In this document: positions 16,524 through 24,414 of the stretch, piece by piece
Numbering within the stretch: position 1 is the stretch's first letter
Layout: each line of letters begins with the position of its first letter
NCBI GenBank assembly: GCA_963830385.1
Contig: CAWHMD010000008.1
Coordinates: 558,001-622,000, forward strand
Direction of reading: 5' to 3'
Source: Bog-532 sp963830385
GTDB taxonomy: Bacteria > Actinomycetota > Actinomycetes > Streptosporangiales > Streptosporangiaceae
DNA: 64,000 bases
The notes under the pieces: generated by a model
Databases searched by the model: none
The model's input: the letters and a program-made list of their open reading frames with translations, nothing else
Told to the model about the DNA's origin: nothing
Program-made: the position numbers and the translations under genes

Positions 16524-16943
16524 TTAACTCCGCACGAGCGTGTCGAACAAGCGGTCGAGTTCGGTGGCTGGATCATTGGTGAGGCCGGTGTGGACCGGCC
16601 CCGGCTGGACGATCGTGCTGCGCGGAGCGGTCAGCCACCGGAACCGCTCCCCCAGCGGCCGCCCGGCCAGCGGGCCCTCGGTGCAGGCCTTGGTGAAGGC
16701 GCGTAGCGCGGCCCGCACCGATTCGGTGTCGGCGGCGGGGTCGAGCGCCCGCAGCCGGTCCTCGTTTAGCTCGACCCGGGCGCGCAGGTAACGGAACTGC
16801 TGGGAGTACACGATCACCCCGGCGTTGATCGCCTCGCCCCGCTCGACCCGGGGTACCACGCGGATCAGCGCGTACTCGAAGACCTCGGCCGGGGTGCCGG
16901 CGCTGGCGCCGGTGGCGGCAGTGGCGGCCTCGGGCGCGGTCAT
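16524..16943 (-). CDS. DUF3037 domain-containing protein
   Basis: A 139-residue protein with the DUF3037 core EVFEYALIRVVPRVERGEAINAGVIVYSQQF (about 20-50) and LRALDPAADTESVRAALRAFTKACTEGPLAGRPLGERFRWLTAPRSTIVQ. Its ATG overlaps the stop of the HipA-like kinase gene by 4 nt (ATGA, 16940-16943), so the two are translationally coupled. This pair is common in actinobacteria, and the conserved coupling suggests they act together. The biochemical role is unknown. Confidence 0.85.
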   Translation of the reverse strand: MTAPEAATAATGASAGTPAEVFEYALIRVVPRVERGEAINAGVIVYSQQFRYLRARVELNEDRLRALDPAADTESVRAALRAFTKACTEGPLAGRPLGERFRWLTAPRSTIVQPGPVHTGLTNDPATELDRLFDTLVRS

Positions 16944-17659
16944 CGGCCGATCACCTCCGGGAGCACCCGCACCCGGGCCAGCAGGTGCTCCACGTAGGCC
17001 GGGCCCGAGCGCTCGCCGAACCAGGCGGCTGGGACCAGCTCGGCCACCTCGGCCAGCAGCGCGGCGTTGACCAGCGGAGCGAGGTCCGCGTGGGCCGCCG
17101 CGAGGTCGGTGGCCTGGCCGATCAGCACGTGCTCGCTGGCGTCGTAGGGCCGGGCCGGGTTGGCGGTCGGCCAGTTGTGGTGAAAGTACAAGGCCGCCCC
17201 GTGGTCGATGAGCCAGATGTCGCCGTGCCAGACCAGCAGGTTCGGGTTCCGCCAGGTGCGGTCGGGGTTGCTGACCAGCGCGTCGAACCACACCAGGCGG
17301 CTGGCGAACTCCGGGCCGGCCGTCCAGCCGAGGGGGTCGAACCCGGCCGAGCCGGGCAGGAAGTCCACCCCGAGGTTCAGGCCCTGGCTGGCCTTGAGCA
17401 GATCCTGGATCTCGGGGTCGGGCTCGCTGCCGGGGATGCGCGGGTCGAGCTCGGCCAGCACCAGCTCCGGCACCCGCAGTCCCAGCCGGCGGGCCAGCTC
17501 CCCGGCGATGATCTCGGCCACCAGCGCCAGCGGGCCCTGGCCGGCGCCGCGGAACTTCATCACGTAGGTACCGAGGTTGTCGGCCTCCACGATGGCCGGC
17601 AGCGACCCGCCTTCGCGCAGCGGGGTCACGTACCGGGTGACCGTGACGTGTTCGAGCAT
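16940..17659 (-). CDS. HipA-like kinase family protein
   Basis: About 239 residues from ATG 17659 (242 from ATG 17668). The kinase-like features are GTYVMKFRGAGQG (nucleotide-contacting Lys), VAEIIAGELARRLGL, FDALVSNPDRTWRNPNLLV (catalytic-loop-like Asp and Asn) and WLIDHGAAL in the DFG-like position. It is shorter than the HipA toxin (about 440 residues) and lacks HipA's N-terminal part. GATAAT at 17667-17672 lies 7 nt before the inner ATG, which favours leaderless initiation there. It is coupled to DUF3037 downstream, shares its upstream region with the LexA-box gene, and has no HipB-type antitoxin next to it. Confidence 0.82.
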   Translation of the reverse strand: MLEHVTVTRYVTPLREGGSLPAIVEADNLGTYVMKFRGAGQGPLALVAEIIAGELARRLGLRVPELVLAELDPRIPGSEPDPEIQDLLKASQGLNLGVDFLPGSAGFDPLGWTAGPEFASRLVWFDALVSNPDRTWRNPNLLVWHGDIWLIDHGAALYFHHNWPTANPARPYDASEHVLIGQATDLAAAHADLAPLVNAALLAEVAELVPAAWFGERSGPAYVEHLLARVRVLPEVIGR

Positions 17660-17696
17660 GGCGCTCATTATCCCGCCCGATTTATTCGAACATACC

Positions 17697-17726
17697 TTGG
17701 ATCAGCTCGAACACAGGTTCTATGCT
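17697..17726 (+). promoter_or_regulatory. Promoter with LexA (SOS)-type box
   Basis: TTGGAT (17697-17702) and TATGCT (17721-17726) are spaced 18 bp, and ATG follows the -10 box by 6 nt (leaderless). Between and over the two elements lies a LexA-type box, TCGAAC-ACAG-GTTCTA at 17707-17722. It matches the actinobacterial consensus TCGAAC-N4-GTTCGA at 11 of 12 fixed positions. A repressor bound here would block RNA polymerase. Confidence 0.78.
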
Positions 17727-17732
17727 GGCGGT

Positions 17733-18812
17733 ATGCGATGGGACCACATGCGGCTGGACGAGCCCGAGGAAGGTACCGCGCCGGGCGGATGCGGGACGCC
17801 GGGCGGGGCGCTGTTCGAGCGGGGGGCGATGGCCCGCACGTTTGACACGCCGGGCTTCCGCGGCATGACGTTCTACGAGATCCACGCCAAGTCCATCGTC
17901 AACCGCGTCCCGGCCACCTCGCGCATGGCCTTCACCTGGACAATTAACCCATATCGTGGCTGTCAGCATTCATGCGTTTACTGCTTCGCCCGTAACTCGC
18001 ACACCTACCTGGATCTCGATGCCGGGCATGACTTCGACTCCAAGGTGATCGTCAAGGTCAACGCGCCTGAGTTGCTGCGCAAGACGCTGGCATCGGGGCG
18101 CTGGCGGGGCGAGCACATCGCGATGGGGACCAACGTCGACTGTTACCAGCGGGCCGAGGGCAAATACCAGCTGATGCGCGGGATCATCACGGCGCTGCGG
18201 GACGCGGCCAACCCGTTCTCGATCCTGACCAAGGGCACGCTGATCCTGCGCGACCTGGACCTGCTGACCGAGGCCGCCCAGGTGACCGAGGTGGGACTCA
18301 ACTTCTCGGCCGGATTTGTCGATAAAGCGCTGTGGCGATCGGTGGAGCCGGGTACCCCGAGTCCCGAGCGGCGGCTGGACGCCGTCGCGACGCTGAGCGC
18401 GGCCGGGCTGCGCTGCGGGGTGCTGATGGGCCCGATCGTGCCGTTCCTGTCCGACTCGCCCGAGCAGCTGGAGGAGGCCGTGCGCCGGATCGCGGCCAGC
18501 GGCGCCGCCCACGTCACCCCGATCGTGCTGCACCTGCGGCCCGGCACCCGCGAGTGGTACCTGCGCTGGCTGCAGGACAATCATCCGGAGCTGGTCCGCC
18601 GGTACCTGCGCTTTTACGGGCGGGGGGCCTACGCGCCCAAGGCCTACCAGGCGGAGATCTCCGGCCGGGTGCGGGAGCTGGCCAAGAACTACGGCGTCGG
18701 CGCCACCAGCCCGGCCGCGAGCCGCCGGATCGGGCCGCCGACCGACGAGGCGGCGGCCACCGCTCCGGCCCGGCCGCCCCAGCCGGAGCAGCTTCAGCTG
18801 AGCCTGCTGTAA
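17733..18812 (+). CDS. Rv2578c-type radical SAM protein (spore-photoproduct-lyase-like)
   Basis: A 359-residue radical SAM enzyme. The 4Fe-4S cluster motif is NPYRGCQHSCVYCFAR with Cys77, Cys81 and Cys84 (C-X3-C-X2-C). It is followed by the SPL-like segments VNAPELLRKTL, MGTNVDCYQRAEGKYQLMRGI (about 132-152) and TKGTLILRDLDLL. It aligns by pattern with mycobacterial Rv2578c proteins. The family is expected to cleave SAM to a 5'-deoxyadenosyl radical; the substrate is unproven. The LexA-type box directly upstream suggests DNA-damage induction and supports a repair role. It is divergent from the HipA-like gene. Confidence 0.9.
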   Translation: MRWDHMRLDEPEEGTAPGGCGTPGGALFERGAMARTFDTPGFRGMTFYEIHAKSIVNRVPATSRMAFTWTINPYRGCQHSCVYCFARNSHTYLDLDAGHDFDSKVIVKVNAPELLRKTLASGRWRGEHIAMGTNVDCYQRAEGKYQLMRGIITALRDAANPFSILTKGTLILRDLDLLTEAAQVTEVGLNFSAGFVDKALWRSVEPGTPSPERRLDAVATLSAAGLRCGVLMGPIVPFLSDSPEQLEEAVRRIAASGAAHVTPIVLHLRPGTREWYLRWLQDNHPELVRRYLRFYGRGAYAPKAYQAEISGRVRELAKNYGVGATSPAASRRIGPPTDEAAATAPARPPQPEQLQLSLL

Positions 18813-18820
18813 CCGGCCCG

Positions 18821-18834
18821 GCGGCTAGAGCCGC
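18821..18834. terminator. Hairpin between convergent radical SAM and phosphotransferase genes
   Basis: GCGGCT-AG-AGCCGC is a perfect 6-bp-arm hairpin 9 nt beyond the radical SAM stop and covering the stop of the convergent phosphotransferase gene. There is no T-run, so it is at most a weak bidirectional terminator. Confidence 0.4.
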
Positions 18835-19550
18835 AGCGCCTCGGTCCACCGGATCCGGGCGCGGACGGTGCCGAGGTAACCGTCGCGGACCCAGGTCGCC
18901 TGGGGCTCGATGCCGCGGCGGCCCAGGGCCGCACATTGGTCGAGGACGAGCCGCTGCTGAGCGGCGACCCGGGTCGCGACGTCGTCCGGAACATCGGTGC
19001 CGTAGGCCGCGCAGAACACCTCGATGCGCCGGCGGCGGTCGGGGGGCTCTGGGTAGTGCAGCCAGTCCACGCACTCCCGGTCGTCGCGGAAGGGCGCGGC
19101 GTATTCCAGTGCGTAGGCGATGTCGGACCACGGCGACGCGGGCCGGGCGTGATCGAAGTCGATGAGCCCCACGGGGTCATCCCCGCGCCAGACTCCGTTC
19201 CAGGGCCCGAAGTCGCCGTGGCAGACGATCTCACCAGCCGCGCAGGTCCCCGGTCCGCTCGACCAGCAGCTGCCAGGTGGAGGACGGTAGCCGCGCACGG
19301 CGTCGTGATACCGGCGCAAGAACCTCGCCCAGCGGCGCAGGCCCGCCTCAGGGACGATCTTGGCCCACCCGTGGGGTCCCGACTCGCCCGGGATCCAGCT
19401 GAGCGTTTCCTGGCCATCCCCGGCCCCGAGCAGGCGTGAGGCGGGAAAACCGGCCGCCTCCAGATGGCGGAGCAGGTCATGAACGGCCGGGGACCAGAAG
19501 GCGGTGGGACGGCGGACGGTGTCCCCGGCGCGCCGGACCCGGCCCGTCAC
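18825..19550 (-). CDS. Aminoglycoside phosphotransferase (APH)-fold family protein
   Basis: A 241-residue protein with the APH/choline-kinase catalytic core: CHGDFGPWN (catalytic Asp, about 108-116) and LIDFDHARPASPWSDIAYAL (metal-binding Asp). The N-terminal lobe is short, with SRLLGAGDGQETLSWIPG, and the usual nucleotide-binding Lys is not obvious. The family phosphorylates small molecules or sugars; resistance cannot be inferred. It starts 25 nt after the cupin gene in the same direction. The start (GTG 19550) is uncertain because the frame remains open upstream. Confidence 0.8.
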   Translation of the reverse strand: MTGRVRRAGDTVRRPTAFWSPAVHDLLRHLEAAGFPASRLLGAGDGQETLSWIPGESGPHGWAKIVPEAGLRRWARFLRRYHDAVRGYRPPPGSCWSSGPGTCAAGEIVCHGDFGPWNGVWRGDDPVGLIDFDHARPASPWSDIAYALEYAAPFRDDRECVDWLHYPEPPDRRRRIEVFCAAYGTDVPDDVATRVAAQQRLVLDQCAALGRRGIEPQATWVRDGYLGTVRARIRWTEALRL

Positions 19551-19575
19551 CGGCCGGCGCTTTCCGGCGCGGTGG

Positions 19576-20064
19576 TCAGTTCTGGCTGGAGGCGTTCCAC
19601 GGGGAGCGCATCAGGCCCATGGCGCCGATCTCGTAGCCGCGGGTGGCACCCAGCGGCGGCGAGTAGACGTGCACGCTGACCGCGGGCGCCAGGGAGACGT
19701 TGGCCAGGTGGTGCACGCCGCGCCGGCCCATCCGCCGCGCCGCCCCCTCCGGGATGTGCCGGACCTGGGTGAGCACCCCGTTCAGGACCGAGACGCGCTC
19801 CTCCAGCTCACCGCGGGCCACGACCAGCACCCCTGACGTGCCGGCGTGGTCGTGCCAGCCGGTGGCCTGGCCGGGCAGCCATGACTCGAGCCATACGTCG
19901 TAGTCGTCCGCGCTGTGCAGCCGCTGGTGCCAGCGGCTGGCCGGGTCCATCCGGACCACCGGCTCCCACATCCCCGGACGGGTGGCGATGGCGCGGGCGA
20001 TCTCCTTCATCCGCGGCCGGCTCAGCGGCGCGGTGAAGGCGGCTGGCTCGGGATCAGAATGCAT
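19576..20064 (-). CDS. Cysteine dioxygenase family (cupin) protein
   Basis: A 162-residue cupin. Cysteine-dioxygenase-type iron ligands are visible as His71 and His73 (GWHDHAGTSGV) and the His118/119 pair (RGVHHLANVS), with VHVYSPP on the last strand. The length and WLPGQATGWHDH context match actinobacterial type I thiol dioxygenases, which oxidise cysteine or a related thiol to a sulfinic acid with O2 and Fe(II). The upstream region carries a striking cluster of GTGAGA/TCTCAC elements (20075-20115), suggesting specific regulation. Confidence 0.87.
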   Translation of the reverse strand: MHSDPEPAAFTAPLSRPRMKEIARAIATRPGMWEPVVRMDPASRWHQRLHSADDYDVWLESWLPGQATGWHDHAGTSGVLVVARGELEERVSVLNGVLTQVRHIPEGAARRMGRRGVHHLANVSLAPAVSVHVYSPPLGATRGYEIGAMGLMRSPWNASSQN

Positions 20065-20074
20065 CGGGATCCAG

Positions 20075-20115
20075 TCTCACCTCGGTGAGAGTTCTCACAT
20101 TCGGCAGCGCTCTCA
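20075..20115. promoter_or_regulatory. Cluster of TCTCAC/GTGAGA elements upstream of the thiol dioxygenase gene
   Basis: TCTCACC-TC-GGTGAGA (20075-20090) is a perfect inverted repeat. It is immediately followed by GT-TCTCAC (ending 20098), giving a second inverted repeat GTGAGA-GT-TCTCAC, and TCTCAC occurs again at 20110-20115. Alternating copies suit a cooperative operator or competing RNA hairpins in a 5' leader. No regulator is identified. Confidence 0.55.
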
Positions 20116-20160
20116 CGTCCTGATCGTAAAGTCTATAAACTTAGTCGGTTTAATCGAGAT

Positions 20161-20175
20161 TAGGCATTAAGCCTA
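20161..20175. promoter_or_regulatory. TAGGC-N5-GCCTA inverted repeat in the cupin/menF divergent region
   Basis: A 15-bp inverted repeat TAGGC-ATTAA-GCCTA in an AT-rich patch, about 125 bp upstream of the isochorismate synthase start. It may be an operator or upstream promoter element; nothing links it to a known regulator. Confidence 0.35.
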
Positions 20176-20286
20176 GCTTGCGCTACCGCCCAGTCAATCC
20201 CCCACAGTCCTCCAGTCAACCCTGCCCCACCAGGGAGGTTTACGCCAGCCCATTCCGCTGTGCACGCTGCCGTAAACTCGTCTGGC

Positions 20287-21633
20287 GTGACGCGCAATCC
20301 GGACATCGACCACGGAGACCATGTGATGCCCGGTGGGCCGCGTCCGGAAACCCGGCCGGACCCGGGCGAACCCGGCCGCCTCACCGTCCGCACCGTGCCC
20401 ATCGACGATCCCGGTGACCTGCTGGCCGGGCTGCCGGGCGGCCCGCTGCTGTCCTGGGTGCGCCGGGGCCGTGGCCTGGTCGGCTGGGGCGAGGCGGCCA
20501 GGGTCACGCTGACCGCGGGCGAGGACCGGTTCACCGCCGGCGAGAAGTGGCTGCGCACCCTGTTCGAGGACGTGATCGCGCAGGATCGGGTCCGGGTCCC
20601 CGGCACCGGGCCGGTCGCGTTCGGGAGCTTCACCTTCGACCCCGCCTCAGACGGGTCGGTGCTGATCGTGCCCCGCGTCATCGTGGGCCGCGACGGGGCC
20701 GGGACGGCCTGGCTGACCACGGTCAGCGACGGCCGCGAGCCCGCCGGCCGCCAGTCCTGGGCGGGCGCCGCCGGGCCGGATGGGGAGCCCGGCGAGCCCG
20801 CTGATTGCTGGCCCGCGGGCACGCTGCGCTGGCACGACGGCAGCCTGACCGCGCCCGAGTGGGCGCACGCGGTCGAGCTGGCGGTAGACCGGATCACCGC
20901 GGGCCAGCTGCGCAAGGTGGTGCTGGCCCGGGACGTGTTCGCCACCGCGGCCGGCCCGATCGACCCGCGGCCGCTGCTGCGGCGGCTGGCCGGCCGCTAC
21001 CCGGACTGCTACACGTTCGCGGTCGACAATCTGGTCGGCGCCACCCCGGAGCTGCTGATCCGGCGGCAGGACCGCGAGGTCACCGCGCTCATCCTCGGCG
21101 GCACGCTGCCGCGGGGCGCTCAGCCTCGCGAGGACGAGGAGCTGGGGGCGGCGCTGCTCGCGTCGGCCAAGAACAGCGAGGAACACGCCTACGCGGTCGA
21201 CTCGATCCGGGACGTGCTCACCCCGCTGTGCACCAGCCTGGACATCCCGTCCCACCCGTCGCTGCTGAAGCTGGCCAACCTGCACCACCTGGGCACCGCC
21301 GTGCACGGCACGCTGGCGGCCGGCCGTTCGGTACTGTCGCTGGCCGACGCGGTGCACCCGCCCGCCGCGGTGTGCGGGACCCCGGCCGAGGACGCGCTGG
21401 AGCTGATCCGCGAGCTCGAGCACCTGGAACGGGGCCGTTACGCGGGCCCGGTCGGCTGGGTCGACGCGGCCGGCAACGGCGAGTTCGGTATCGCGCTGCG
21501 CTGCGCCGAGCTGGCCGGCCCGCGGGCCCGGCTGTTCGCGGGCTGCGGCATCGTGGCCGGCAGTGACCCGGCCGCCGAGGTAGCCGAGACCGAGGTCAAG
21601 TTCCTGCCCATGCGCCAGTCGCTGGAGGGCTGA
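20287..21633 (+). CDS. menF: Isochorismate synthase MenF
   Basis: About 448 residues of the chorismate-utilising (ADC synthase/MenF) fold. Seen are the conserved RKVVLARDVFA (about 216-226), TPELLIRRQDREVTALILGGTLPRG, KNSEEHAYAVDSIRDVL, HLGTAVHGTLAAG, HPPAAVCGTPAEDALELI and RYAGPVGWVDAAGNGEFGIALR. It converts chorismate to isochorismate, the first step of menaquinone synthesis, in the cytoplasm. Two starts compete: GTG 20287, 8 nt after TAAACT (leaderless), and ATG 20326, 7 nt after GGAGA. Its 3' end overlaps menD by 38 bp. Confidence 0.92.
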   Translation: MTRNPDIDHGDHVMPGGPRPETRPDPGEPGRLTVRTVPIDDPGDLLAGLPGGPLLSWVRRGRGLVGWGEAARVTLTAGEDRFTAGEKWLRTLFEDVIAQDRVRVPGTGPVAFGSFTFDPASDGSVLIVPRVIVGRDGAGTAWLTTVSDGREPAGRQSWAGAAGPDGEPGEPADCWPAGTLRWHDGSLTAPEWAHAVELAVDRITAGQLRKVVLARDVFATAAGPIDPRPLLRRLAGRYPDCYTFAVDNLVGATPELLIRRQDREVTALILGGTLPRGAQPREDEELGAALLASAKNSEEHAYAVDSIRDVLTPLCTSLDIPSHPSLLKLANLHHLGTAVHGTLAAGRSVLSLADAVHPPAAVCGTPAEDALELIRELEHLERGRYAGPVGWVDAAGNGEFGIALRCAELAGPRARLFAGCGIVAGSDPAAEVAETEVKFLPMRQSLEG

Positions 21634-23391
21634 CCGCCAGCGCGGCGCTGGCGGCCTGCTGCAGCCGGGCCCGCAGGGCGGCGCCGCCGGCCCGGCTGGT
21701 CCTTACCTCCACCAGGCGCAGCCCGGACCCGGCCAGCGCTCCGGCCAGCTCGCCCGGGTGATCGAGCCGCTGGTACGGCCAGCCCGCGGCCGCCGCCAGG
21801 TGGGCCACGTCGGCCCCGTGCGGGGTGCCGAAGACCCGCTCGAACGAGTCCGGGAACGACGCCGGTTCGAGCGTGGAGAAGATGCCGCCGCCGTCGTTGT
21901 TGACCACGACCAGGCACAGGTCGGGCCGGGGCTCACCCGGGCCGATGAACAGCCCGGCGCTGTCGTGCAGGAGGGCCAGGTCACCGACGAGGGCGACCGC
22001 CGTCCCGCCGCCGGCCGCCTGGTGGGCCAGGGCGGCGCCGGCCGCGGCCGAGGTGGTGCCGTCGATGCCGCTGGCCCCCCGGCTGGCCAGCACCCGGATC
22101 CCGGACCGGGGTGCCATCTGCTGGTCCAGGTCGCGGATCGGCATGCTGGACGCGGCCCACAGCAGCGCCCCGTCCGGCAGCGCGGCGGCCAGATCCCGGG
22201 CCAGCCGCGGCTCGCTCAGTACTGGCTCGGCGTCCAGGATGGAGTCGGCGGCGCGGCGGGCGGCGCGGTCCGCCGACCGCCAGGCCCGCTGCCAGGCCGT
22301 GGCCGGGCGGCCGGGAGCGGTTCCGGGGGCGAGCCGCACAGCCGTGGCGACGTCGGTGGCGGTGCGAGCGGGGTCGTCCCAGCGGCCGGGCTGGGCCGTG
22401 ACCACCACCTGCCGGGTGGAGCCCGCCACCCCGCGCAGCAGCGCGGTCTGGGCCCGGGACAGGCCGGGCCGCCCGGCGGTGACGACGACGTCCGGCCGGT
22501 GGGCGGCCAGGAACGCCGGCGAAGCGAGCAGGTACTGGTAGGCGGACAGCGCGTCCGGCCCGCGGCGGGCCCCCGACGACGGCTCGGCCAGCACCGGCCA
22601 GCCCGCCGCGGCCGCCAGCGCCAGCAGCGCCTCGACCTGGCCGGTGTCGCCGGATCCGTCACCGCAGACGATCAGTCCCCGTTCGGTCCACGGCAGCTCC
22701 AGCGCGCTGGTCGTGGCCGTGGGGGCGAAGCGCACCCACGGCGCTCCCCCGGGCCGGCCGTCCAGAGCCGCCGGGGCGGCGCCGTTCCCGGCGGCCTGCC
22801 CCTGGCCGCCGGCCCGGGCCGGCCGGGCACCAGCGGGTCGCGGAACGCCAGGTTCAGGTGGACCGGGCCGGCCGGGCCGCGTGCCGCCCCGGACGCGGCC
22901 CCCCAGGCCCGGCCGGTCAGCGAGCGCCAGTAGCCGCCCTGGGCCGCCTGGCCGGCCGCCGTACCCCCGTCCTCGGGCACGCCCACCTCGGCGAACCAGC
23001 GGACGGCGTCGCCGTACAGCTTGATCTGGTCGATGGCCTGGTTGGCGCCGGTGCCCCGCAGCTCGGGCGGCCGGTCGGCGGTCAGCACCAGCATCGGCAC
23101 GCACGACTCGCTGGCCTCGATCACCGCCGGGTGGAAGCTGGCGGCGGCCGTCCCCGAGGTGCACAGCACGGCCGCCGGGCGGCCGCTGGCCCGGGCCAGC
23201 CCGAACGCGAGGTAGGCGGCCGACCGTTCGTCGATGCGGACGTGTAGCCGCAGGTCGCCAGCGGCCGCCCGGCGGTGCAGCTCCATCGCCAGCGGCGCGC
23301 TGCGCGAGCCGGGGGCCAGCACCGCGTCGGTCATCCCGCAGCGGATCAGCTCGTCGGTCACCGTGACGGCGAGGGCGGTGGACGGGTTCAT
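21596..23391 (-). pseudogene. menD: MenD (SEPHCHC synthase), frameshifted
   Basis: The ThDP enzyme that joins isochorismate and 2-oxoglutarate. The first 188 or so codons, from ATG 23391 (TDAVLAPGSRSAPLAMEL, CTSGTAAASFHPAVIEAS, LTADRPPELRGTGANQAIDQ, GPVHLNLAFRDPLVPG), are in one frame. The rest (PWVRFAPTATTSALELP to VVVNNDGGGIFSTLEP and the C-terminus) is in another. The change falls in a G/C-only stretch at about 22799-22830 and needs one extra base to restore reading; the restored length (about 599) is normal. No other damage is seen, so a sequencing or assembly error is likely, though a real mutation is possible. The start overlaps the menC stop by 4 nt. Confidence 0.85.
21634..21654. terminator. 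Hairpin in the menF/menD convergent end
   Basis: CCGCCAGCGC-G-GCGCTGGCGG has perfect 10-bp arms starting within 1 nt of the menF stop and lies inside the menD 3' coding sequence. It has no T-run. It could terminate menF transcription or stabilise both transcripts. Confidence 0.5.
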
Positions 23392-24395
23392 GTGACCTCG
23401 CCCAGGTAGCGGGCGGCGGCCGCGGCCCGGTCCCGCCAGGGCCGAGGGTCCACCTCCCAGCGGGCCAGTTCGGCCGGGTCCACCGCCGGCCGCCGCACCG
23501 GCAGCGCCCCGTCCTCGGCGGCCAGCGGCTCGGCGGTGACGTCCCCGGTCAGCAGGCTCATCGTGCCCAGCCCGCAGGCGTACGGCAGCTCCGGCAGCGC
23601 GGCCGCCAGGGCCACCCCGGCGGCCAGGCCGACGCTCGAGTCGACCGCGCTGGAGACCACGACCGGCAGGCCGCAGGCCTCCGCGATCCGCAGCGCCGGC
23701 GCCACCCCGCCCAGCGGCTGGACCTTGAGCACCACGATGTCGGCGGCCCCGGCCGCCCGGACCCGCAGCGGGTCCTCGGCGCGCCGGACCGACTCGTCGG
23801 CGGCCAGCGGCACCGGGGTCTGGCGGCGCAGCTCGGCCAGCTCGGCCAGTGTGGGACAGGGCTGCTCGGCGTACTCCAGGCTGAACTTGTCCAGCTCGGC
23901 CAGCATGCGGACGGCGTGCGGCACATCCCAGTGGCCGTTGACGTCCACCCGGACCCGGCCGCCGGGGCCGAGGGCGTCGCGTACCGCTTCCACCCGGGCG
24001 ATGTCGTCCGCGTCGGCCTGGCCGGGCTCGGCCACCTTGACCTTGGCGGTCCGGCAGCCGGAGGACGCGGCGATCTGGTGCGCGCGGCCGGGCCCGACGG
24101 CCGGGACGGTCACGTTGACCGGCACCCGGTCCCGGACCGGCGCGGGCCAGCCGGCCGTGGCCGCCTCGATCGCGCTGGCCAGCCAGCGGGCCGCCTCGCG
24201 GGGGCCGTAGTCGGCGAACGGGGAGAACTCGCCCCACCCGGCCGGGCCCTCGATCAGCGCGCCCTCGCGGACGGTGATGCCGCGGAACTTGGCCGTCATC
24301 GGGATCGCGAACGCCCGCAACGACCCCAGCAGGTGCTCCAGCTGGGCCTTCGCGGGGACCGCGGCCCCCGGTCCCGTCGTCCCGCCTGCTGTCAC
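23388..24395 (-). CDS. menC: o-Succinylbenzoate synthase MenC
   Basis: A 335-residue enolase-superfamily enzyme that dehydrates SHCHC to o-succinylbenzoate. The acid-base lysine pair and metal ligands are visible: TAKVKVAEPGQ (Lys of the KxK motif), RVRVDVNGHWDV (Asp), LEYAEQPC (Glu), PLAADESVRR (Asp/Glu) and IVVLKVQPLGG (Lys). It starts at GTG 24395, 8 nt after TAAGGT on the minus strand, probably leaderless. Its stop overlaps the menD start (ATGA). The divergent menE gene begins only 19 bp away. Confidence 0.9.
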   Translation of the reverse strand: MTAGGTTGPGAAVPAKAQLEHLLGSLRAFAIPMTAKFRGITVREGALIEGPAGWGEFSPFADYGPREAARWLASAIEAATAGWPAPVRDRVPVNVTVPAVGPGRAHQIAASSGCRTAKVKVAEPGQADADDIARVEAVRDALGPGGRVRVDVNGHWDVPHAVRMLAELDKFSLEYAEQPCPTLAELAELRRQTPVPLAADESVRRAEDPLRVRAAGAADIVVLKVQPLGGVAPALRIAEACGLPVVVSSAVDSSVGLAAGVALAAALPELPYACGLGTMSLLTGDVTAEPLAAEDGALPVRRPAVDPAELARWEVDPRPWRDRAAAAARYLGEVT

Positions 24396-24414
24396 GGCAT
24401 CTAACCTTACGTGC
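24396..24414. promoter_or_regulatory. Back-to-back leaderless promoters of menC and menE
   Basis: The two divergent starts are separated by 19 bp. TAACCT (24402-24407) precedes menE GTG by 7 nt on the plus strand; TAAGGT (24409-24404, read on the minus strand) precedes menC GTG by 8 nt. The two -10 boxes overlap by four bases, so the promoters should exclude each other. Their -35 regions would lie inside the opposite gene. Confidence 0.55.

Noticed and set aside
17659..17668. HipA-like start at ATG 17668
   Set aside because: The probable -10 box GATAAT overlaps that codon; ATG 17659 has leaderless spacing. The choice is not certain.
22799..22830. Programmed ribosomal frameshift in menD
   Set aside because: No slippery heptamer followed by a conserved structure is apparent, MenD is not known to use frameshifting, and a one-base deletion explains it.
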